Of a stretch of 64,000 nt of DNA, positions 17,980 through 27,084 are shown one piece after another; position 1 is the stretch's first letter; every line of letters begins with the position of its first letter. Made by a program: the position numbers and the translations under genes. Source of the stretch: Paenibacillus aquistagni (GTDB lineage: Bacteria > Bacillota > Bacilli > Paenibacillales > Paenibacillaceae); the NCBI RefSeq assembly GCF_900177815.1, contig NZ_FXAZ01000002.1:434001-498000 (forward strand). Reading direction: 5' to 3'. The notes under the pieces are model-generated. The model did not search any database, was not told the origin of the DNA, and saw nothing but the letters and a program-made list of their open reading frames with translations.

Positions 17980-18549
17980 TTACAGCTCACTGAGATAAGG
18001 AAGTTGTCTATCTTTATTAGATAAGAGCACGTCTGTACGCGGCCAAGGGATTGCGAGCATGGGATCATCCCAACGAATGCCGCGGTCAAGCGCTGGCGCA
18101 TAATAAGCATCAACCTTGTAGAGCACCTCAGTATGAGGCTCCAAGGTGCAGAAGCCGTGTGCAAAGCCATGCGGTATATACAACTGCTTCTTATTGACTG
18201 CACTTAAGGTAACAGCCACATATTGTCCATAGGTGCTGGAATCAGGCCGTATATCGACCGCGACATCCCAGATGGAGCCGTGGAGCACTCGAATGAGCTT
18301 CGCTTGCGCACAAGGTGCTTCTTGATAATGCAATCCTCGTATCGTACCTTCTTGTACAGACAAGGAATGATTGTCTTGAACAAAGATTGTATCTAGGCCA
18401 AGCTCTAATAATCGCTCTTGATGATAGCTTTCCATGAAAAAACCTCTAGGGTCAGTGAAGATCGTAGGCTCTAATACAAATACGCCGTCTAACGCCGTGT
18501 CATATCTTTGCAAGCTTCTCAACTCCCGCTTTGTCCTGAACCGCTTCAT
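17980..18549 (-). CDS. rfbC: dTDP-4-dehydrorhamnose 3,5-epimerase
   Basis: Cupin-fold epimerase of the rhamnose pathway, 189 residues as listed. Family motifs are clear: FTDPRGFFMESYHQ, QDNHSLSVQEGTIRGLHYQ with the catalytic histidine, SIWDVAVDIRPDSSTYGQ and YIPHGFAHGFCTL. The listed ATG lacks a ribosome-binding site. A TTG twelve codons in (near 18516), preceded by GGGAG nine bases away, gives a 178-residue protein whose N-terminus matches the usual RfbC start better and may be the true one. Genes downstream are rfbD and the dehydrogenase-like protein; about 285 bases without a gene lie upstream. Confidence 0.93.
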   Translation of the reverse strand: MKRFRTKRELRSLQRYDTALDGVFVLEPTIFTDPRGFFMESYHQERLLELGLDTIFVQDNHSLSVQEGTIRGLHYQEAPCAQAKLIRVLHGSIWDVAVDIRPDSSTYGQYVAVTLSAVNKKQLYIPHGFAHGFCTLEPHTEVLYKVDAYYAPALDRGIRWDDPMLAIPWPRTDVLLSNKDRQLPYLSEL

Positions 18550-18834
18550 ATGTTATTAAGCATATGTTGGAGACAGGGGATGAATGCCTGACAAGTTTAA
18601 AGAGAGAAATAATGGTAGGGATAACGCTGAGTGATGAATGAAATAGAGGATGATAGAAAGGAGAAAGGGGTGGGAAGACCCTCATGAAAGACATAGAATA
18701 GAGACGCATGCTGCAGTGTGCCCGAATCATTCATTCTAGGGCAACTGAAGATGGCTTCCCTTTCATAAGGATCTTTGCCTTATTATTGATGACGATGCGA
18801 GGGTTCGTTACACTTTGCAGGCTGCCAGCACATC

Positions 18835-19830
18835 CTACAAGCCTAGCTTCTTGATTATGATGTCATGCATCCGTTCACGCTCACCTGAATCCAGCACATA
18901 GTAGTAGATGCCGTTTTGCCGGATTCCGGATCCATTTAAAGATTCTCGTTCCAAGTGAGACAGCGCTTGATTATAATTCTTCATCAGCTTGGTCCACTCA
19001 GAGGATGGAATGCTTGTCTTCACATGCTCACTGACCTTGTCAATCATGCCAACCCATTGAAAAGCCCCCTCAAAGCTGAGTGCTTTATTTGATAGACTAG
19101 AGAGCACCTCCTGTTGGCGATCCATTCTGCCAAAGTCCCCTTTAGGATCCGCCTTCCTCATGCGAACATAGGCAAGCGCCTTCTCTCCGCTAAGATGAAG
19201 CGGCCCCTTTTCAAAGTATTGTCCATCCAGCGAGAAAGCCAGCTTATTTTGAATATCTACGCCTCCCAGTACGTCGATAATCTCTTCGAAGCCCTGCATA
19301 TTCGTCTTGATGTAATGATCAATTGGGATCTGAAGCATCTGCTCCACCGTTGCCACAGCCATCGGCACACCGCCAAAGGCATACGCGTGATTGATCTTAT
19401 CCTCCTTGTTCTTGCCTATGATGCTTGTCATCGTATCTCTCGGAATACTAATCAGGGTCACCGCGGGCGTCTTCGGATTCACAACCGCAAGGATCAAGGT
19501 ATCACTGCGTCCGCGATCATGATCCCGCTCATCCACACCCATAATAAGCATCGTAAACGGGTCCCCGTCCTTTAGGCTTGGCACTCTAGGCCCTACATGG
19601 GATGCCGTTGCACTTGTTTCCTTCGTGTCATCGTGTGCTGGCGTAGGATTGAAATTTCCTACTTTGACTCGGAACTCGCTAGGCGGCAAAGGTTCATAGA
19701 TTGCTTCTGCCGTATGCTGAAGCTTGTAATAGATAAAGCTTCCGCTCCCTACCACAAGTAGGAGAACAACGAGGAAGCTAGCAAGGAGAATTTTCTCCCA
19801 TTTTTTGCGTTTGGACCAATATTTCTTCAC
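18835..19830 (-). CDS. LytR-CpsA-Psr (LCP) family cell-wall polymer ligase
   Basis: Transfers lipid-linked polymers, probably this locus's polysaccharide, onto peptidoglycan outside the cell. It is about 331 residues, with a basic N-terminus, one membrane segment (about 13-35) and the LCP domain: TMLIMGVDERDHDRGRSDTLILA, SIPRDT, KINHAYAFGG and YVRMRKADPKGDFGRMDRQQ with the conserved arginines that bind the polyprenyl pyrophosphate. The start chosen is a GTG preceded by GGGAG eight bases upstream; a TTG five codons earlier is possible. It is similar to the LCP protein at 48 kb. The divergent neighbour is a beta-helix protein. Confidence 0.92.
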   Translation of the reverse strand: MKKYWSKRKKWEKILLASFLVVLLLVVGSGSFIYYKLQHTAEAIYEPLPPSEFRVKVGNFNPTPAHDDTKETSATASHVGPRVPSLKDGDPFTMLIMGVDERDHDRGRSDTLILAVVNPKTPAVTLISIPRDTMTSIIGKNKEDKINHAYAFGGVPMAVATVEQMLQIPIDHYIKTNMQGFEEIIDVLGGVDIQNKLAFSLDGQYFEKGPLHLSGEKALAYVRMRKADPKGDFGRMDRQQEVLSSLSNKALSFEGAFQWVGMIDKVSEHVKTSIPSSEWTKLMKNYNQALSHLERESLNGSGIRQNGIYYYVLDSGERERMHDIIIKKLGL

Positions 19831-19934
19831 ATCTATCACTCCCAATCCATCCTAGCTGAGCACCGATATCTTGCTTTCAACATAATATAACGTGAAACTA
19901 TTTCATACTTGCAATAATGAGAGAGGTGATTAGA

Positions 19935-21170
19935 TTGAGTAAGGTTATCGGCATTAATGTCAAAGATTATGGTGCATATGGCGATAATGTCCACGATGAT
20001 ACGATTGCCATTCAAAGTGCCATCGACGCCTCCACCGGCGGTGTAATCTTTTTTCCAGCAGGAACCTATGTCATCAGCAATACGATCAAGGTGCATTCCA
20101 ATCAGACCCTGTGCGGCGAGGGCAAGAACATCTCGATTCTCCGCATGAGTGCTGTAGGCAAAGACGGTATACAGGTAAATAATGCGGAGCATGTGACCAT
20201 TCGCGAACTGCAGGTCAGAGACATTATCAATCCAGGCAGCGCAGAAAGTCGGGCGATTCGGATTCGTGCCTCTAAGCATTGCAAGGTAGAGCACTGCCGT
20301 GTATACAACACGGACGATTCCGGCATTCGTGTCGGCTATGATGATGCGACAGGCTGGTCGATGCACTGTCAAGTCCTTCACTGCGAGGTAGAGAACACCA
20401 CAGGCGGTTCAGGCATCGAGGTCATCAAAGCCTATGATACTCTAGTAGATGGATGCACCGTAATCAACAGCTTGGAGCACGGCATTCGGATATGCGGAGC
20501 CATACGAACAACCGTGGTGAACAACACGATAGAAGGCAGCGGCAATGCTGACATCACGGCGCAAGGCTTCGGCAGCTCGACGGGGGTAAGCCAGCCTTTG
20601 GAAAATTTCATTATTAAGGGAAATACTTGCAAGGGCTCTGGCCTTGGCTATGGCATCACCATGTACTTTCAAGCTAGCAAGGGCATTGTAAGCAGCAACA
20701 AGATTATGAACAGCCTGATTGGCATTCGCTTATACGATCCTGAAGGCAATGGAACGCAGAACATTCATTGTGTGGACAATATGATCGCCGACTGTGGAAC
20801 GGGTATTCTCGTGTACGGCGAACACAAGTCACTGACGTTCAGCCAGAACCATATTATGAACTGGACGAATCCTTCTGTGGCCTACGAATATGCCGCGGCC
20901 GTGGTCATTGACGCGCACAACAACGACCTCGATTTCGTCTTCTTCGAAGACAATATGATTGTTCAAGCGAATCCGGTCTCAAATAAAAAGCAGGTGTCCT
21001 TCTACATCGCGAACCTGACCAATAACAGCAACATTTATGTTCGTTACAACAACATCTCGCTGTTGAATTCATTTAGCCTCTTCAATTCTATCTACCGCAG
21101 GGGCAGCAGAGGCAAGGTAACCACAACCTTCGCCTTAATGAATACCAATACCGAGGTGCTTTCCTCTTGA
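19935..21170 (+). CDS. Right-handed parallel beta-helix protein (pectate-lyase superfamily)
   Basis: A 411-residue protein beginning with the Pectate_lyase_3 signature VKDYGAYGDNVHDDTIAIQSAIDAS and GGVIFFPAGTYVIS, then a long series of beta-helix rungs (VEHCRVYNTDDSGIRVG, DNMIADCGTGILVYGEH and others). The start is a TTG with GAGGTG six bases upstream; the ATG six codons earlier contains that ribosome-binding site. No signal peptide is visible, so export is unclear. It is the only rightward gene of the exopolysaccharide locus. It could be a lyase, hydrolase or epimerase for the polymer, and the catalytic residues cannot be assigned from sequence alone. Confidence 0.85.
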   Translation: MSKVIGINVKDYGAYGDNVHDDTIAIQSAIDASTGGVIFFPAGTYVISNTIKVHSNQTLCGEGKNISILRMSAVGKDGIQVNNAEHVTIRELQVRDIINPGSAESRAIRIRASKHCKVEHCRVYNTDDSGIRVGYDDATGWSMHCQVLHCEVENTTGGSGIEVIKAYDTLVDGCTVINSLEHGIRICGAIRTTVVNNTIEGSGNADITAQGFGSSTGVSQPLENFIIKGNTCKGSGLGYGITMYFQASKGIVSSNKIMNSLIGIRLYDPEGNGTQNIHCVDNMIADCGTGILVYGEHKSLTFSQNHIMNWTNPSVAYEYAAAVVIDAHNNDLDFVFFEDNMIVQANPVSNKKQVSFYIANLTNNSNIYVRYNNISLLNSFSLFNSIYRRGSRGKVTTTFALMNTNTEVLSS

Positions 21171-21245
21171 TATGATCATGCTGTAGGCTTGCCATCCCCT
21201 GGCTTCCCTTCAGCTGTACAATTCCAGCCATAGAGCATACCATGT

Positions 21246-21290
21246 GCAGGTGAGCACTGCCCCTTTTTGCTCACCTGCTATTCTATTCTT
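21246..21290 (+). terminator. Intrinsic terminator after the rightward beta-helix gene
   Basis: A 10-bp stem GCAGGTGAGC/GCTCACCTGC followed by TATTCTATTCTT. It separates two convergent genes. Confidence 0.8.
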
Positions 21291-21307
21291 AATAACAAGA
21301 AGCGATG

Positions 21308-22033
21308 CTATCCTCCTGTTCGGACTAATGTTCCTACTGTGATGTTATTGCAGTTCAACAAAGCCAATCCTTCTGCAGCCGTTGAATGATTCATGATTAA
21401 CGTCTCGATAGTAATGGTATGCGAAGCGCCTCCAATCACAAACGATCGCGCAGAAGAACACGTGATTTGGGTTATGCCTAGAAAGTCAACATGATCAGAA
21501 CGCATCACTAGAATGGCATTTGGCGCGTTTCTGCAAAAAGCGTGCACTGACAAATTATAAAAAGTAAGCGCCTTGCAGTGATGAATTTGAAGCAAACTTC
21601 CCTCTGCCATCCTCAGATGAACAAGCTTCGCTTCAGGGTGAAATACGAATTTCTTTTGATTCAGTCCACGGAGAAGAAGCGTGCTGCCAATCCCGTACTG
21701 CCCGTTTGGAAAATAGATCGTATCTTCCTGTAAGATCGCTTTCATAATAGCAGGCTCATCGTTGTGAACTCCGTCGCCTTTAGCCCCATAATCGGTTACC
21801 GAGCGTGCCGAAATCCGCTTATAGGATAACGGAGAATCGTCTGTCAGGGCAATCGTCCATACAGGCTCAGCGGATTCTTTGGTTCCTTTCTCCACGGGCA
21901 ATAGATCAGGTTCTGCCGCCCTCATAGCTGCTATTAGGTGTTTTCTCGATATTTGCTTGGCCCATATCGGCAGGTCTGCTGCTGTCCATGTGTCCGGTTC
22001 GCTAATCGCTGCTTGATGCACCCTCTCTTTCAT
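21308..22033 (-). CDS. Short beta-helix (pectate-lyase-like) protein
   Basis: A 241-residue protein. After an unrelated N-terminal 75 residues it carries the Pectate_lyase_3 entry motif SVTDYGAKGDGVHNDEPAIMKAI and IYFPNGQYGIG (about residues 78-112), then only about five helix rungs before the stop. That is much shorter than the two other beta-helix proteins of the locus (411 and 481 residues), so it may be a truncated family member. GGAGGGGG five bases before the ATG is a strong ribosome-binding site, so it is probably translated. It follows the longer beta-helix gene by 41 bases and ends the galU-ugd transcription unit. No signal peptide is seen. Confidence 0.75.
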   Translation of the reverse strand: MKERVHQAAISEPDTWTAADLPIWAKQISRKHLIAAMRAAEPDLLPVEKGTKESAEPVWTIALTDDSPLSYKRISARSVTDYGAKGDGVHNDEPAIMKAILQEDTIYFPNGQYGIGSTLLLRGLNQKKFVFHPEAKLVHLRMAEGSLLQIHHCKALTFYNLSVHAFCRNAPNAILVMRSDHVDFLGITQITCSSARSFVIGGASHTITIETLIMNHSTAAEGLALLNCNNITVGTLVRTGG

Positions 22034-22074
22034 GTGAACCCCCTCCAGCTTCAGGCTTGTCTTATTGGAAAAGC

Positions 22075-23520
22075 TTAAAAGCCCTCAATCTGTTCTTCTG
22101 GCCCGATAATGATTTTGGACTTAGGAAGCCTGATTTGTATTTCATCCCGCCCGTTATTATAAAATTGGTTTTTACCTGAAATGACGACTGTATCTACTGT
22201 GCTTCGGCTTGTATTGCCCAGCATGACACCATAGTTTTTATTCTCAGACACTTCGTTGCCAATCAGCTCCACATGTTTGGCGCGATACAAGAATACACCG
22301 TCGCCTTTGCTGTTGTATACCTGGGTGTTCTTCATTACAAAATAGCCCTTGATCCCAACATCACGAACGCCGTACTCCGTCCCGCCCTTAATGATGCAGT
22401 TCTCAATCATAATATTTTCCCCGGACATAAACACAACTTCCTTAAGCTTCGTATTGGAGAAAGTGGAGTTCAGAAGCTTCACATTTTTCGGTCTTAAGGT
22501 CTCGTCCTTTTCTACTTCTATCGTGACATAAGGAGCTGAGCCATTCGTAAATAAGACATTATTGACCTTCCCTTTGATGATCAGCCTACCCTCAAGCGCC
22601 CTCACCTTGTCCAACACGATGTTGTTAATGGTTCCGGTCTCGGTCCAGACATGAATATTTTCATTCTTCACTTCAACATTATGAAACTTAATGTTTCGCA
22701 CTTCTGCCCCTGTATCAGGCTCAATATCAATAGCAGCATTAAGCTTATGGCTCATATTTTTAAGCGTTATATCCGTAAACAGCATATTTTGACCGCCAAC
22801 TACTGCGATGCCATTGCGCGATGCGCCATCAATTACAATGTTTTTCGCTACGATTTGCTCGGTTTTTCTGGAATACAGCTTCTTCTGAGCGACATAGATG
22901 GCATCCCCATACTCCTGCTGTGATTTGGATACGGAGCCTTTAATGACCAGCTTGCTCATTTGGATGGCAGCCGAGTTCATGATCCGAATGGTATGATTCG
23001 ATTCACGAGTCGTATGCTTCACCTTTGATTGATCCAGCTTCACATTGTAGATCGTTACATTTCTTACATTCTCCATGGAAACAAGCTCTTTATTGGATTG
23101 CAGCTGTCTTAGAACCGTCTTCTCGCCATCTCCGATGAGCGTTACGTTGTTCCGAAGATGAAGAACCCCTTTGATGCCATACGTTCCAGCTGGAAGGTAG
23201 ACGGTGCTCTGGGATTTGCTTGCCTCGTCAATAATTTTTTGCAGATTCACACGTACATCCTTGCCGCTTGCAGAAACGCCTCTCTTTTTCACATTGATGC
23301 ATTTTTGCTTGCAGGAGGTGTTGATCTTCTTCAAATTATCAGCCAGCCCATCTAGATAATCTAGCTGGGCTGGATTCGTTACTGGAATAGACACGGGGAC
23401 ATCGGAGGCAAACACCTCGATGTCAGGAGCCTGTGCGGCCATGGCTTTGATCATTAAGCCAAGAACGACTCCTGCAACGACGACGACAACGGATACGCCG
23501 ATTCTAATCTTGGCCATCAT
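22075..23520 (-). CDS. Secreted or membrane-anchored beta-helix protein
   Basis: A 481-residue protein with an N-terminal hydrophobic segment (about residues 5-28, VVVVVAGVVLGLMIKAMAAQA) that is a signal peptide or anchor. The pectate-lyase-type motif STVYLPAGTYGIKG lies near residue 95 and is followed by many beta-helix rungs (VTIYNVKLDQSKVKHT, IMIENCIIKGGTEYGVRDVG, VELIGNEVSENKNYGVMLGN). Two ATGs in tandem overlap the ugd stop (TAATG), so it is co-translated with UDP-glucose dehydrogenase. A role in cutting or epimerising a uronic-acid polymer at the cell surface is the simplest reading. It is an inference from context. Confidence 0.85.
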   Translation of the reverse strand: MMAKIRIGVSVVVVVAGVVLGLMIKAMAAQAPDIEVFASDVPVSIPVTNPAQLDYLDGLADNLKKINTSCKQKCINVKKRGVSASGKDVRVNLQKIIDEASKSQSTVYLPAGTYGIKGVLHLRNNVTLIGDGEKTVLRQLQSNKELVSMENVRNVTIYNVKLDQSKVKHTTRESNHTIRIMNSAAIQMSKLVIKGSVSKSQQEYGDAIYVAQKKLYSRKTEQIVAKNIVIDGASRNGIAVVGGQNMLFTDITLKNMSHKLNAAIDIEPDTGAEVRNIKFHNVEVKNENIHVWTETGTINNIVLDKVRALEGRLIIKGKVNNVLFTNGSAPYVTIEVEKDETLRPKNVKLLNSTFSNTKLKEVVFMSGENIMIENCIIKGGTEYGVRDVGIKGYFVMKNTQVYNSKGDGVFLYRAKHVELIGNEVSENKNYGVMLGNTSRSTVDTVVISGKNQFYNNGRDEIQIRLPKSKIIIGPEEQIEGF

Positions 23521-24845
23521 TATCCAATGCCTACCTCAAGCTGAGAATGAACCACCGCTCGACCGATGCTCGAATAATAGAAGCCGTGTGAGCTCATCTC
23601 ATCTAAGGAGAAGCAGTTGCGTCCATCTACAATTACCGCTTGCCGCATCAGCGAGTAGAGACGCGCTAAATCCATACTTTTCACTTGATCCCACTCCGTA
23701 AGAATCAAGCAGGCGTCCGCATCTGCAACCGCCTCGTACATGTCTTGGGTATAGAGAATATCCTCTTGAATCCATTTTTTCGCCTCATCGAGAGCGATCG
23801 GATCATAGGCTTTTACATGCGCCCCTCTTGCCACCAGCTCTGGAATGAGATCGACAGACGGGGCATAGCGCATATCGTCTGTATTGGGCTTGAAGGCTAG
23901 ACCCAATACAGCAATCGTGCGCCCCTGCATGTTGCCAAGCGCATGCTGCAGCTTATTCAGCACCACATAGCGCTGCTTGGCATTCGTCTCGATTACTGCG
24001 TTGATTAATCGAGAAGACACTCCTGACTTCGAGCATATAAAGCGCAGCGCCTCGGTATCCTTAGGGAAGCAGGAGCCCCCATAGCCGATACCCGCTTGGA
24101 GAAACTGACTGCCGATGCGGCTATCCAGCCCCATGCCCGTTGATACCTCTGCCACATTGGCTCCCGTCTCTTCACACAAGTTGGCGATCTCATTAATGAA
24201 GGAGATCTTCGTTGCCAAAAAGGCATTGGCCGCGTATTTAATCATTTCCGCACTTTCTAGACTTGTGCGGTACACCAGCGTGCGAAATGGCGCATGAAGC
24301 TCCTCAATCGCATCAGCTGCACGCGAATGTGTGGCACCAATGACTGCGCGCTCCATCGACATGCAGTCCTTAAGCGCAGAGCCCTCGCGCAGGAACTCCG
24401 GATTGCTCACCATGTCAAAAGGATGCGGCGTATGCTCGGCGATCAGCATCTGCACGCTTCGGCCCGTACCTACCGGCACGGTACTCTTGATCACGATGAT
24501 CTTATAGTCCTGCATCGCTTCCGCAATACTCTTGGCCGCAGCATAGATATACGTCAAGTCCGCTTCGCCATGCGGGGACATTGGCGTGCCTACCGCGATA
24601 TAAATAATATCTGACTGCTTAACCGCCTCAGCGATATTCGTTGTGAAGGCAAGACGGCCTTCCGCTTGATTGTTCACAACCATCTCCTGCAGGCCTGGCT
24701 CATAGATCGGGATAATCCCTTGATTAAGCTTCTCGATCTTGCTTGCATCGATATCGCAGCAAATGACCTGATTGCCAATATCAGCAAAGCATGAACCTGT
24801 AACTAGACCTACATAACCTGTTCCTATTACGGCAAGTCGACGCAT
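23520..24845 (-). CDS. ugd: UDP-glucose 6-dehydrogenase
   Basis: Oxidises UDP-glucose to UDP-glucuronate with two NAD, 441 residues (TuaD/Ugd family). The NAD-binding motif AVIGTGYVGLVTG starts the protein, STVPVGTG lies near residue 125, and the catalytic cysteine sits in GYGGSCFPKDTEAL (Cys259). The C-terminal UDP-binding domain contains LGLAFKPNTDDMRYAPS. It starts two bases after the galU stop, so glucose-1-phosphate is converted to UDP-glucose and then UDP-glucuronate by one transcript. The epimerase at 27-28 kb would then give UDP-galacturonate. Confidence 0.97.
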   Translation of the reverse strand: MRRLAVIGTGYVGLVTGSCFADIGNQVICCDIDASKIEKLNQGIIPIYEPGLQEMVVNNQAEGRLAFTTNIAEAVKQSDIIYIAVGTPMSPHGEADLTYIYAAAKSIAEAMQDYKIIVIKSTVPVGTGRSVQMLIAEHTPHPFDMVSNPEFLREGSALKDCMSMERAVIGATHSRAADAIEELHAPFRTLVYRTSLESAEMIKYAANAFLATKISFINEIANLCEETGANVAEVSTGMGLDSRIGSQFLQAGIGYGGSCFPKDTEALRFICSKSGVSSRLINAVIETNAKQRYVVLNKLQHALGNMQGRTIAVLGLAFKPNTDDMRYAPSVDLIPELVARGAHVKAYDPIALDEAKKWIQEDILYTQDMYEAVADADACLILTEWDQVKSMDLARLYSLMRQAVIVDGRNCFSLDEMSSHGFYYSSIGRAVVHSQLEVGIG

Positions 24846-24847
24846 GC

Positions 24848-25744
24848 TTATAACCTCCCCGCACGGGCATAATTTTTTTCCACAAGCGCACGCAAGTAGT
24901 TCATTAATGGAGCTTTGAATTCCTCACGCTCCATCGCAAAATCAATGGTTGCCTTTATAAACCCAAACTTATCCCCCACATCGTAACGAACGCCTTCGAA
25001 GCTGTAAGCAAGCACATCCTCATGCTGATTAAGCAGGCGAATCGCATCTGTCAGCTGAATTTCCCCACCCGTGCTCGGAGGCAAATCACGAAGATGATTG
25101 AAGATATCCGGCGTCAGCACATAGCGCCCCATAATCGCATAATTGGAAGGGGCTTCTCCCCGCTTTGGCTTCTCCACGAATGCCGAGACTCTCTTTACCT
25201 TAGGCTCAACAGGAAAAGGAATCGGTGCAATGATGCCATACTTCTCCACCTCATCATCACCTACAGCCTGCACGCCAACGACTGAGCGTTCGTACTTGTC
25301 ATACACTTGCAGCAATTGCTTCAGGGCAGGCACCTCGGACTGCACGATATCATCCCCAAGCAGCACCGCGAAGGGCTCATCGCCGATAAAGGAACGCGCA
25401 CACCAAATAGCATGGCCAAGTCCCTTGGGCTGCCCTTGTCTCACATAGTGGAGATTGACAAGCTCGCTGATCTCGCGAATTCTTGTCAGTTCCTCCCACT
25501 TGCCTTTGCCTTCAAGGGTTTCTTCTAGTTCAATCGAGCGGTCAAAATGGTCCTCGATCGCACGTTTGCCGCGGCCGCTAATGATGATAATGTCCTCGAT
25601 GCCTGAAGCTACTGCTTCCTCGATAATGTATTGAATCGTCGGCTTATCGACGATTGGCAGCATTTCCTTTGGCGTGGCTTTGGTCGCAGGCAGGAAGCGT
25701 GTTCCCAGCCCTGCTGCTGGAATAATGGCTTTTGTTACTTTCAT
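24848..25744 (-). CDS. galU: UTP-glucose-1-phosphate uridylyltransferase
   Basis: Makes UDP-glucose, 298 residues. The nucleotide-binding motif [30 protein letters not shown] is at the N-terminus, with [25 protein letters not shown] near residue 100 and FVEKPK near residue 170. The open frame extends 68 codons further upstream, but those codons lack homology and the ATG at 25744 has GGAGAG seven bases upstream, so this start is used. It is tightly followed by ugd. Confidence 0.96.
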   Translation of the reverse strand: MKVTKAIIPAAGLGTRFLPATKATPKEMLPIVDKPTIQYIIEEAVASGIEDIIIISGRGKRAIEDHFDRSIELEETLEGKGKWEELTRIREISELVNLHYVRQGQPKGLGHAIWCARSFIGDEPFAVLLGDDIVQSEVPALKQLLQVYDKYERSVVGVQAVGDDEVEKYGIIAPIPFPVEPKVKRVSAFVEKPKRGEAPSNYAIMGRYVLTPDIFNHLRDLPPSTGGEIQLTDAIRLLNQHEDVLAYSFEGVRYDVGDKFGFIKATIDFAMEREEFKAPLMNYLRALVEKNYARAGRL

Positions 25745-25832
25745 CGTTTTACTCTCCTTTATTTGCATCTCTTTTTGATTTCTCTGTGTTATCATTCGTG
25801 AGGCGGTAGCCAGCCAAGACGTCCCGATCACA

Positions 25833-27053
25833 TTACTGCTGCAATCGGGAAGCCTCATCCTTATGAACGCCTCGCTGCTTCGACATTGGAAGCTTGATCT
25901 GCTTCTTCTTGGGCATATCCTTCTTGCGCAATTCACGGTAGTATTCATGAATCCGATGGCTTACAATCTGCTCGGTGAACTGTTCTTCAATAATGCTGCG
26001 GCCTTGCTCCCCTAAGCTTGATCTCAGCCCTTCATCGGATAGAACCCGATGATACGCAGCAGCAAGAGCATGAACATCAAGATACGGCACCAGCACGCCG
26101 CTCACTTCGGACTGGACAAGCTCACGGGTGCCAAGCACATCGCTTGCTACGACTGGCTTCGAAAAGGCCATCGATTCCATCACAATTCTCGGAATTCCCT
26201 CCTTCTCAGACGTCAGCGAGACGACATCGGCCATCTCGATATAGGGATAGATGTTGGTCTGATAGCCAACAAGCACCACCTGTTCTTTAAGACCTAGCTC
26301 CGCGATGCGCTGGACCACTTCCTGTTCAAGCGGTCCCTGCCCAGCAAGCACGCAGGTGAAGGGGATATCCGACTGTTCCTTCAAGAGCTTCAAGGCATCC
26401 AATAAAAAAAAGTGATTCTTGACCGGCTCAAATCTTGCACCGACCAGAATCACCTTATGGTTCATCGGAATATGATATTGCTGCTTCAAAGCTTGAATGG
26501 CTTCCACCGAAGCAGCAGCCTTATGAGCGTCCAGACGCTCCAAATCCACGCCGTTGCCCTCGTACAGCACGAGCTTGCGCGGAGCGTATTCCTTAATTTT
26601 GTCCATATCCTCCCTGTTCTGCGAAGCAATGCCGTGACAGAACCAGGACCCGACCTTCTCCATCCAGCGGTACATATGATAGGTCAGCCCCCGCTGCCCC
26701 TGATAGAAAGGCAGGCCATGGGTTGTATGAATAATGAGCGGTGTTCGGCATAACCATGCTGCGATTCTGCCAATCACCCCCGCCTTCGCATTATGCGTAT
26801 GGATAATATCGTACTTCTCCTTCATGATGAGCCGCATCAGCCGAAAGATCGAAACCACATCCTGAATAGGATGGATGCTTCGATTCATCGGGATGAATCG
26901 GAATTCCATGCTATAGCCTGCAACCAGCTTCTCATTGTACCCTTCCTTTGAGGAGATGAGATGGATGTCGTAGCCCTTATCCTGCATTAACGCTAATTTG
27001 TCAACGAGCAGCTTATGCATCAGCGCGGAGGTACACACGTGACCTACCTTCAT
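25833..27053 (-). CDS. Glycosyltransferase family 4 (GT-B fold)
   Basis: A 406-residue retaining glycosyltransferase with an N-terminal acceptor domain ([31 protein letters not shown]) and a C-terminal nucleotide-sugar domain containing [14 protein letters not shown]. The E-x7-E-type motif lies in [25 protein letters not shown] near residue 290. The C-terminal 30 residues are strongly basic ([13 protein letters not shown]), which suggests contact with the membrane. GAGGTG lies five bases before the ATG. It lies between the UDP-uronate epimerase and galU genes. Sugar donor and acceptor are unknown. Confidence 0.92.
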   Translation of the reverse strand: MKVGHVCTSALMHKLLVDKLALMQDKGYDIHLISSKEGYNEKLVAGYSMEFRFIPMNRSIHPIQDVVSIFRLMRLIMKEKYDIIHTHNAKAGVIGRIAAWLCRTPLIIHTTHGLPFYQGQRGLTYHMYRWMEKVGSWFCHGIASQNREDMDKIKEYAPRKLVLYEGNGVDLERLDAHKAAASVEAIQALKQQYHIPMNHKVILVGARFEPVKNHFFLLDALKLLKEQSDIPFTCVLAGQGPLEQEVVQRIAELGLKEQVVLVGYQTNIYPYIEMADVVSLTSEKEGIPRIVMESMAFSKPVVASDVLGTRELVQSEVSGVLVPYLDVHALAAAYHRVLSDEGLRSSLGEQGRSIIEEQFTEQIVSHRIHEYYRELRKKDMPKKKQIKLPMSKQRGVHKDEASRLQQ

Positions 27054-27084
27054 ACCAACACCTCAATTTATGAATTTGAATGCG

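Noticed and set aside
25745-25948. N-terminal 68-codon extension of GalU
   Set aside because: The extension overlaps the end of the upstream glycosyltransferase, has no GalU similarity, and a good ribosome-binding site stands before the internal ATG.
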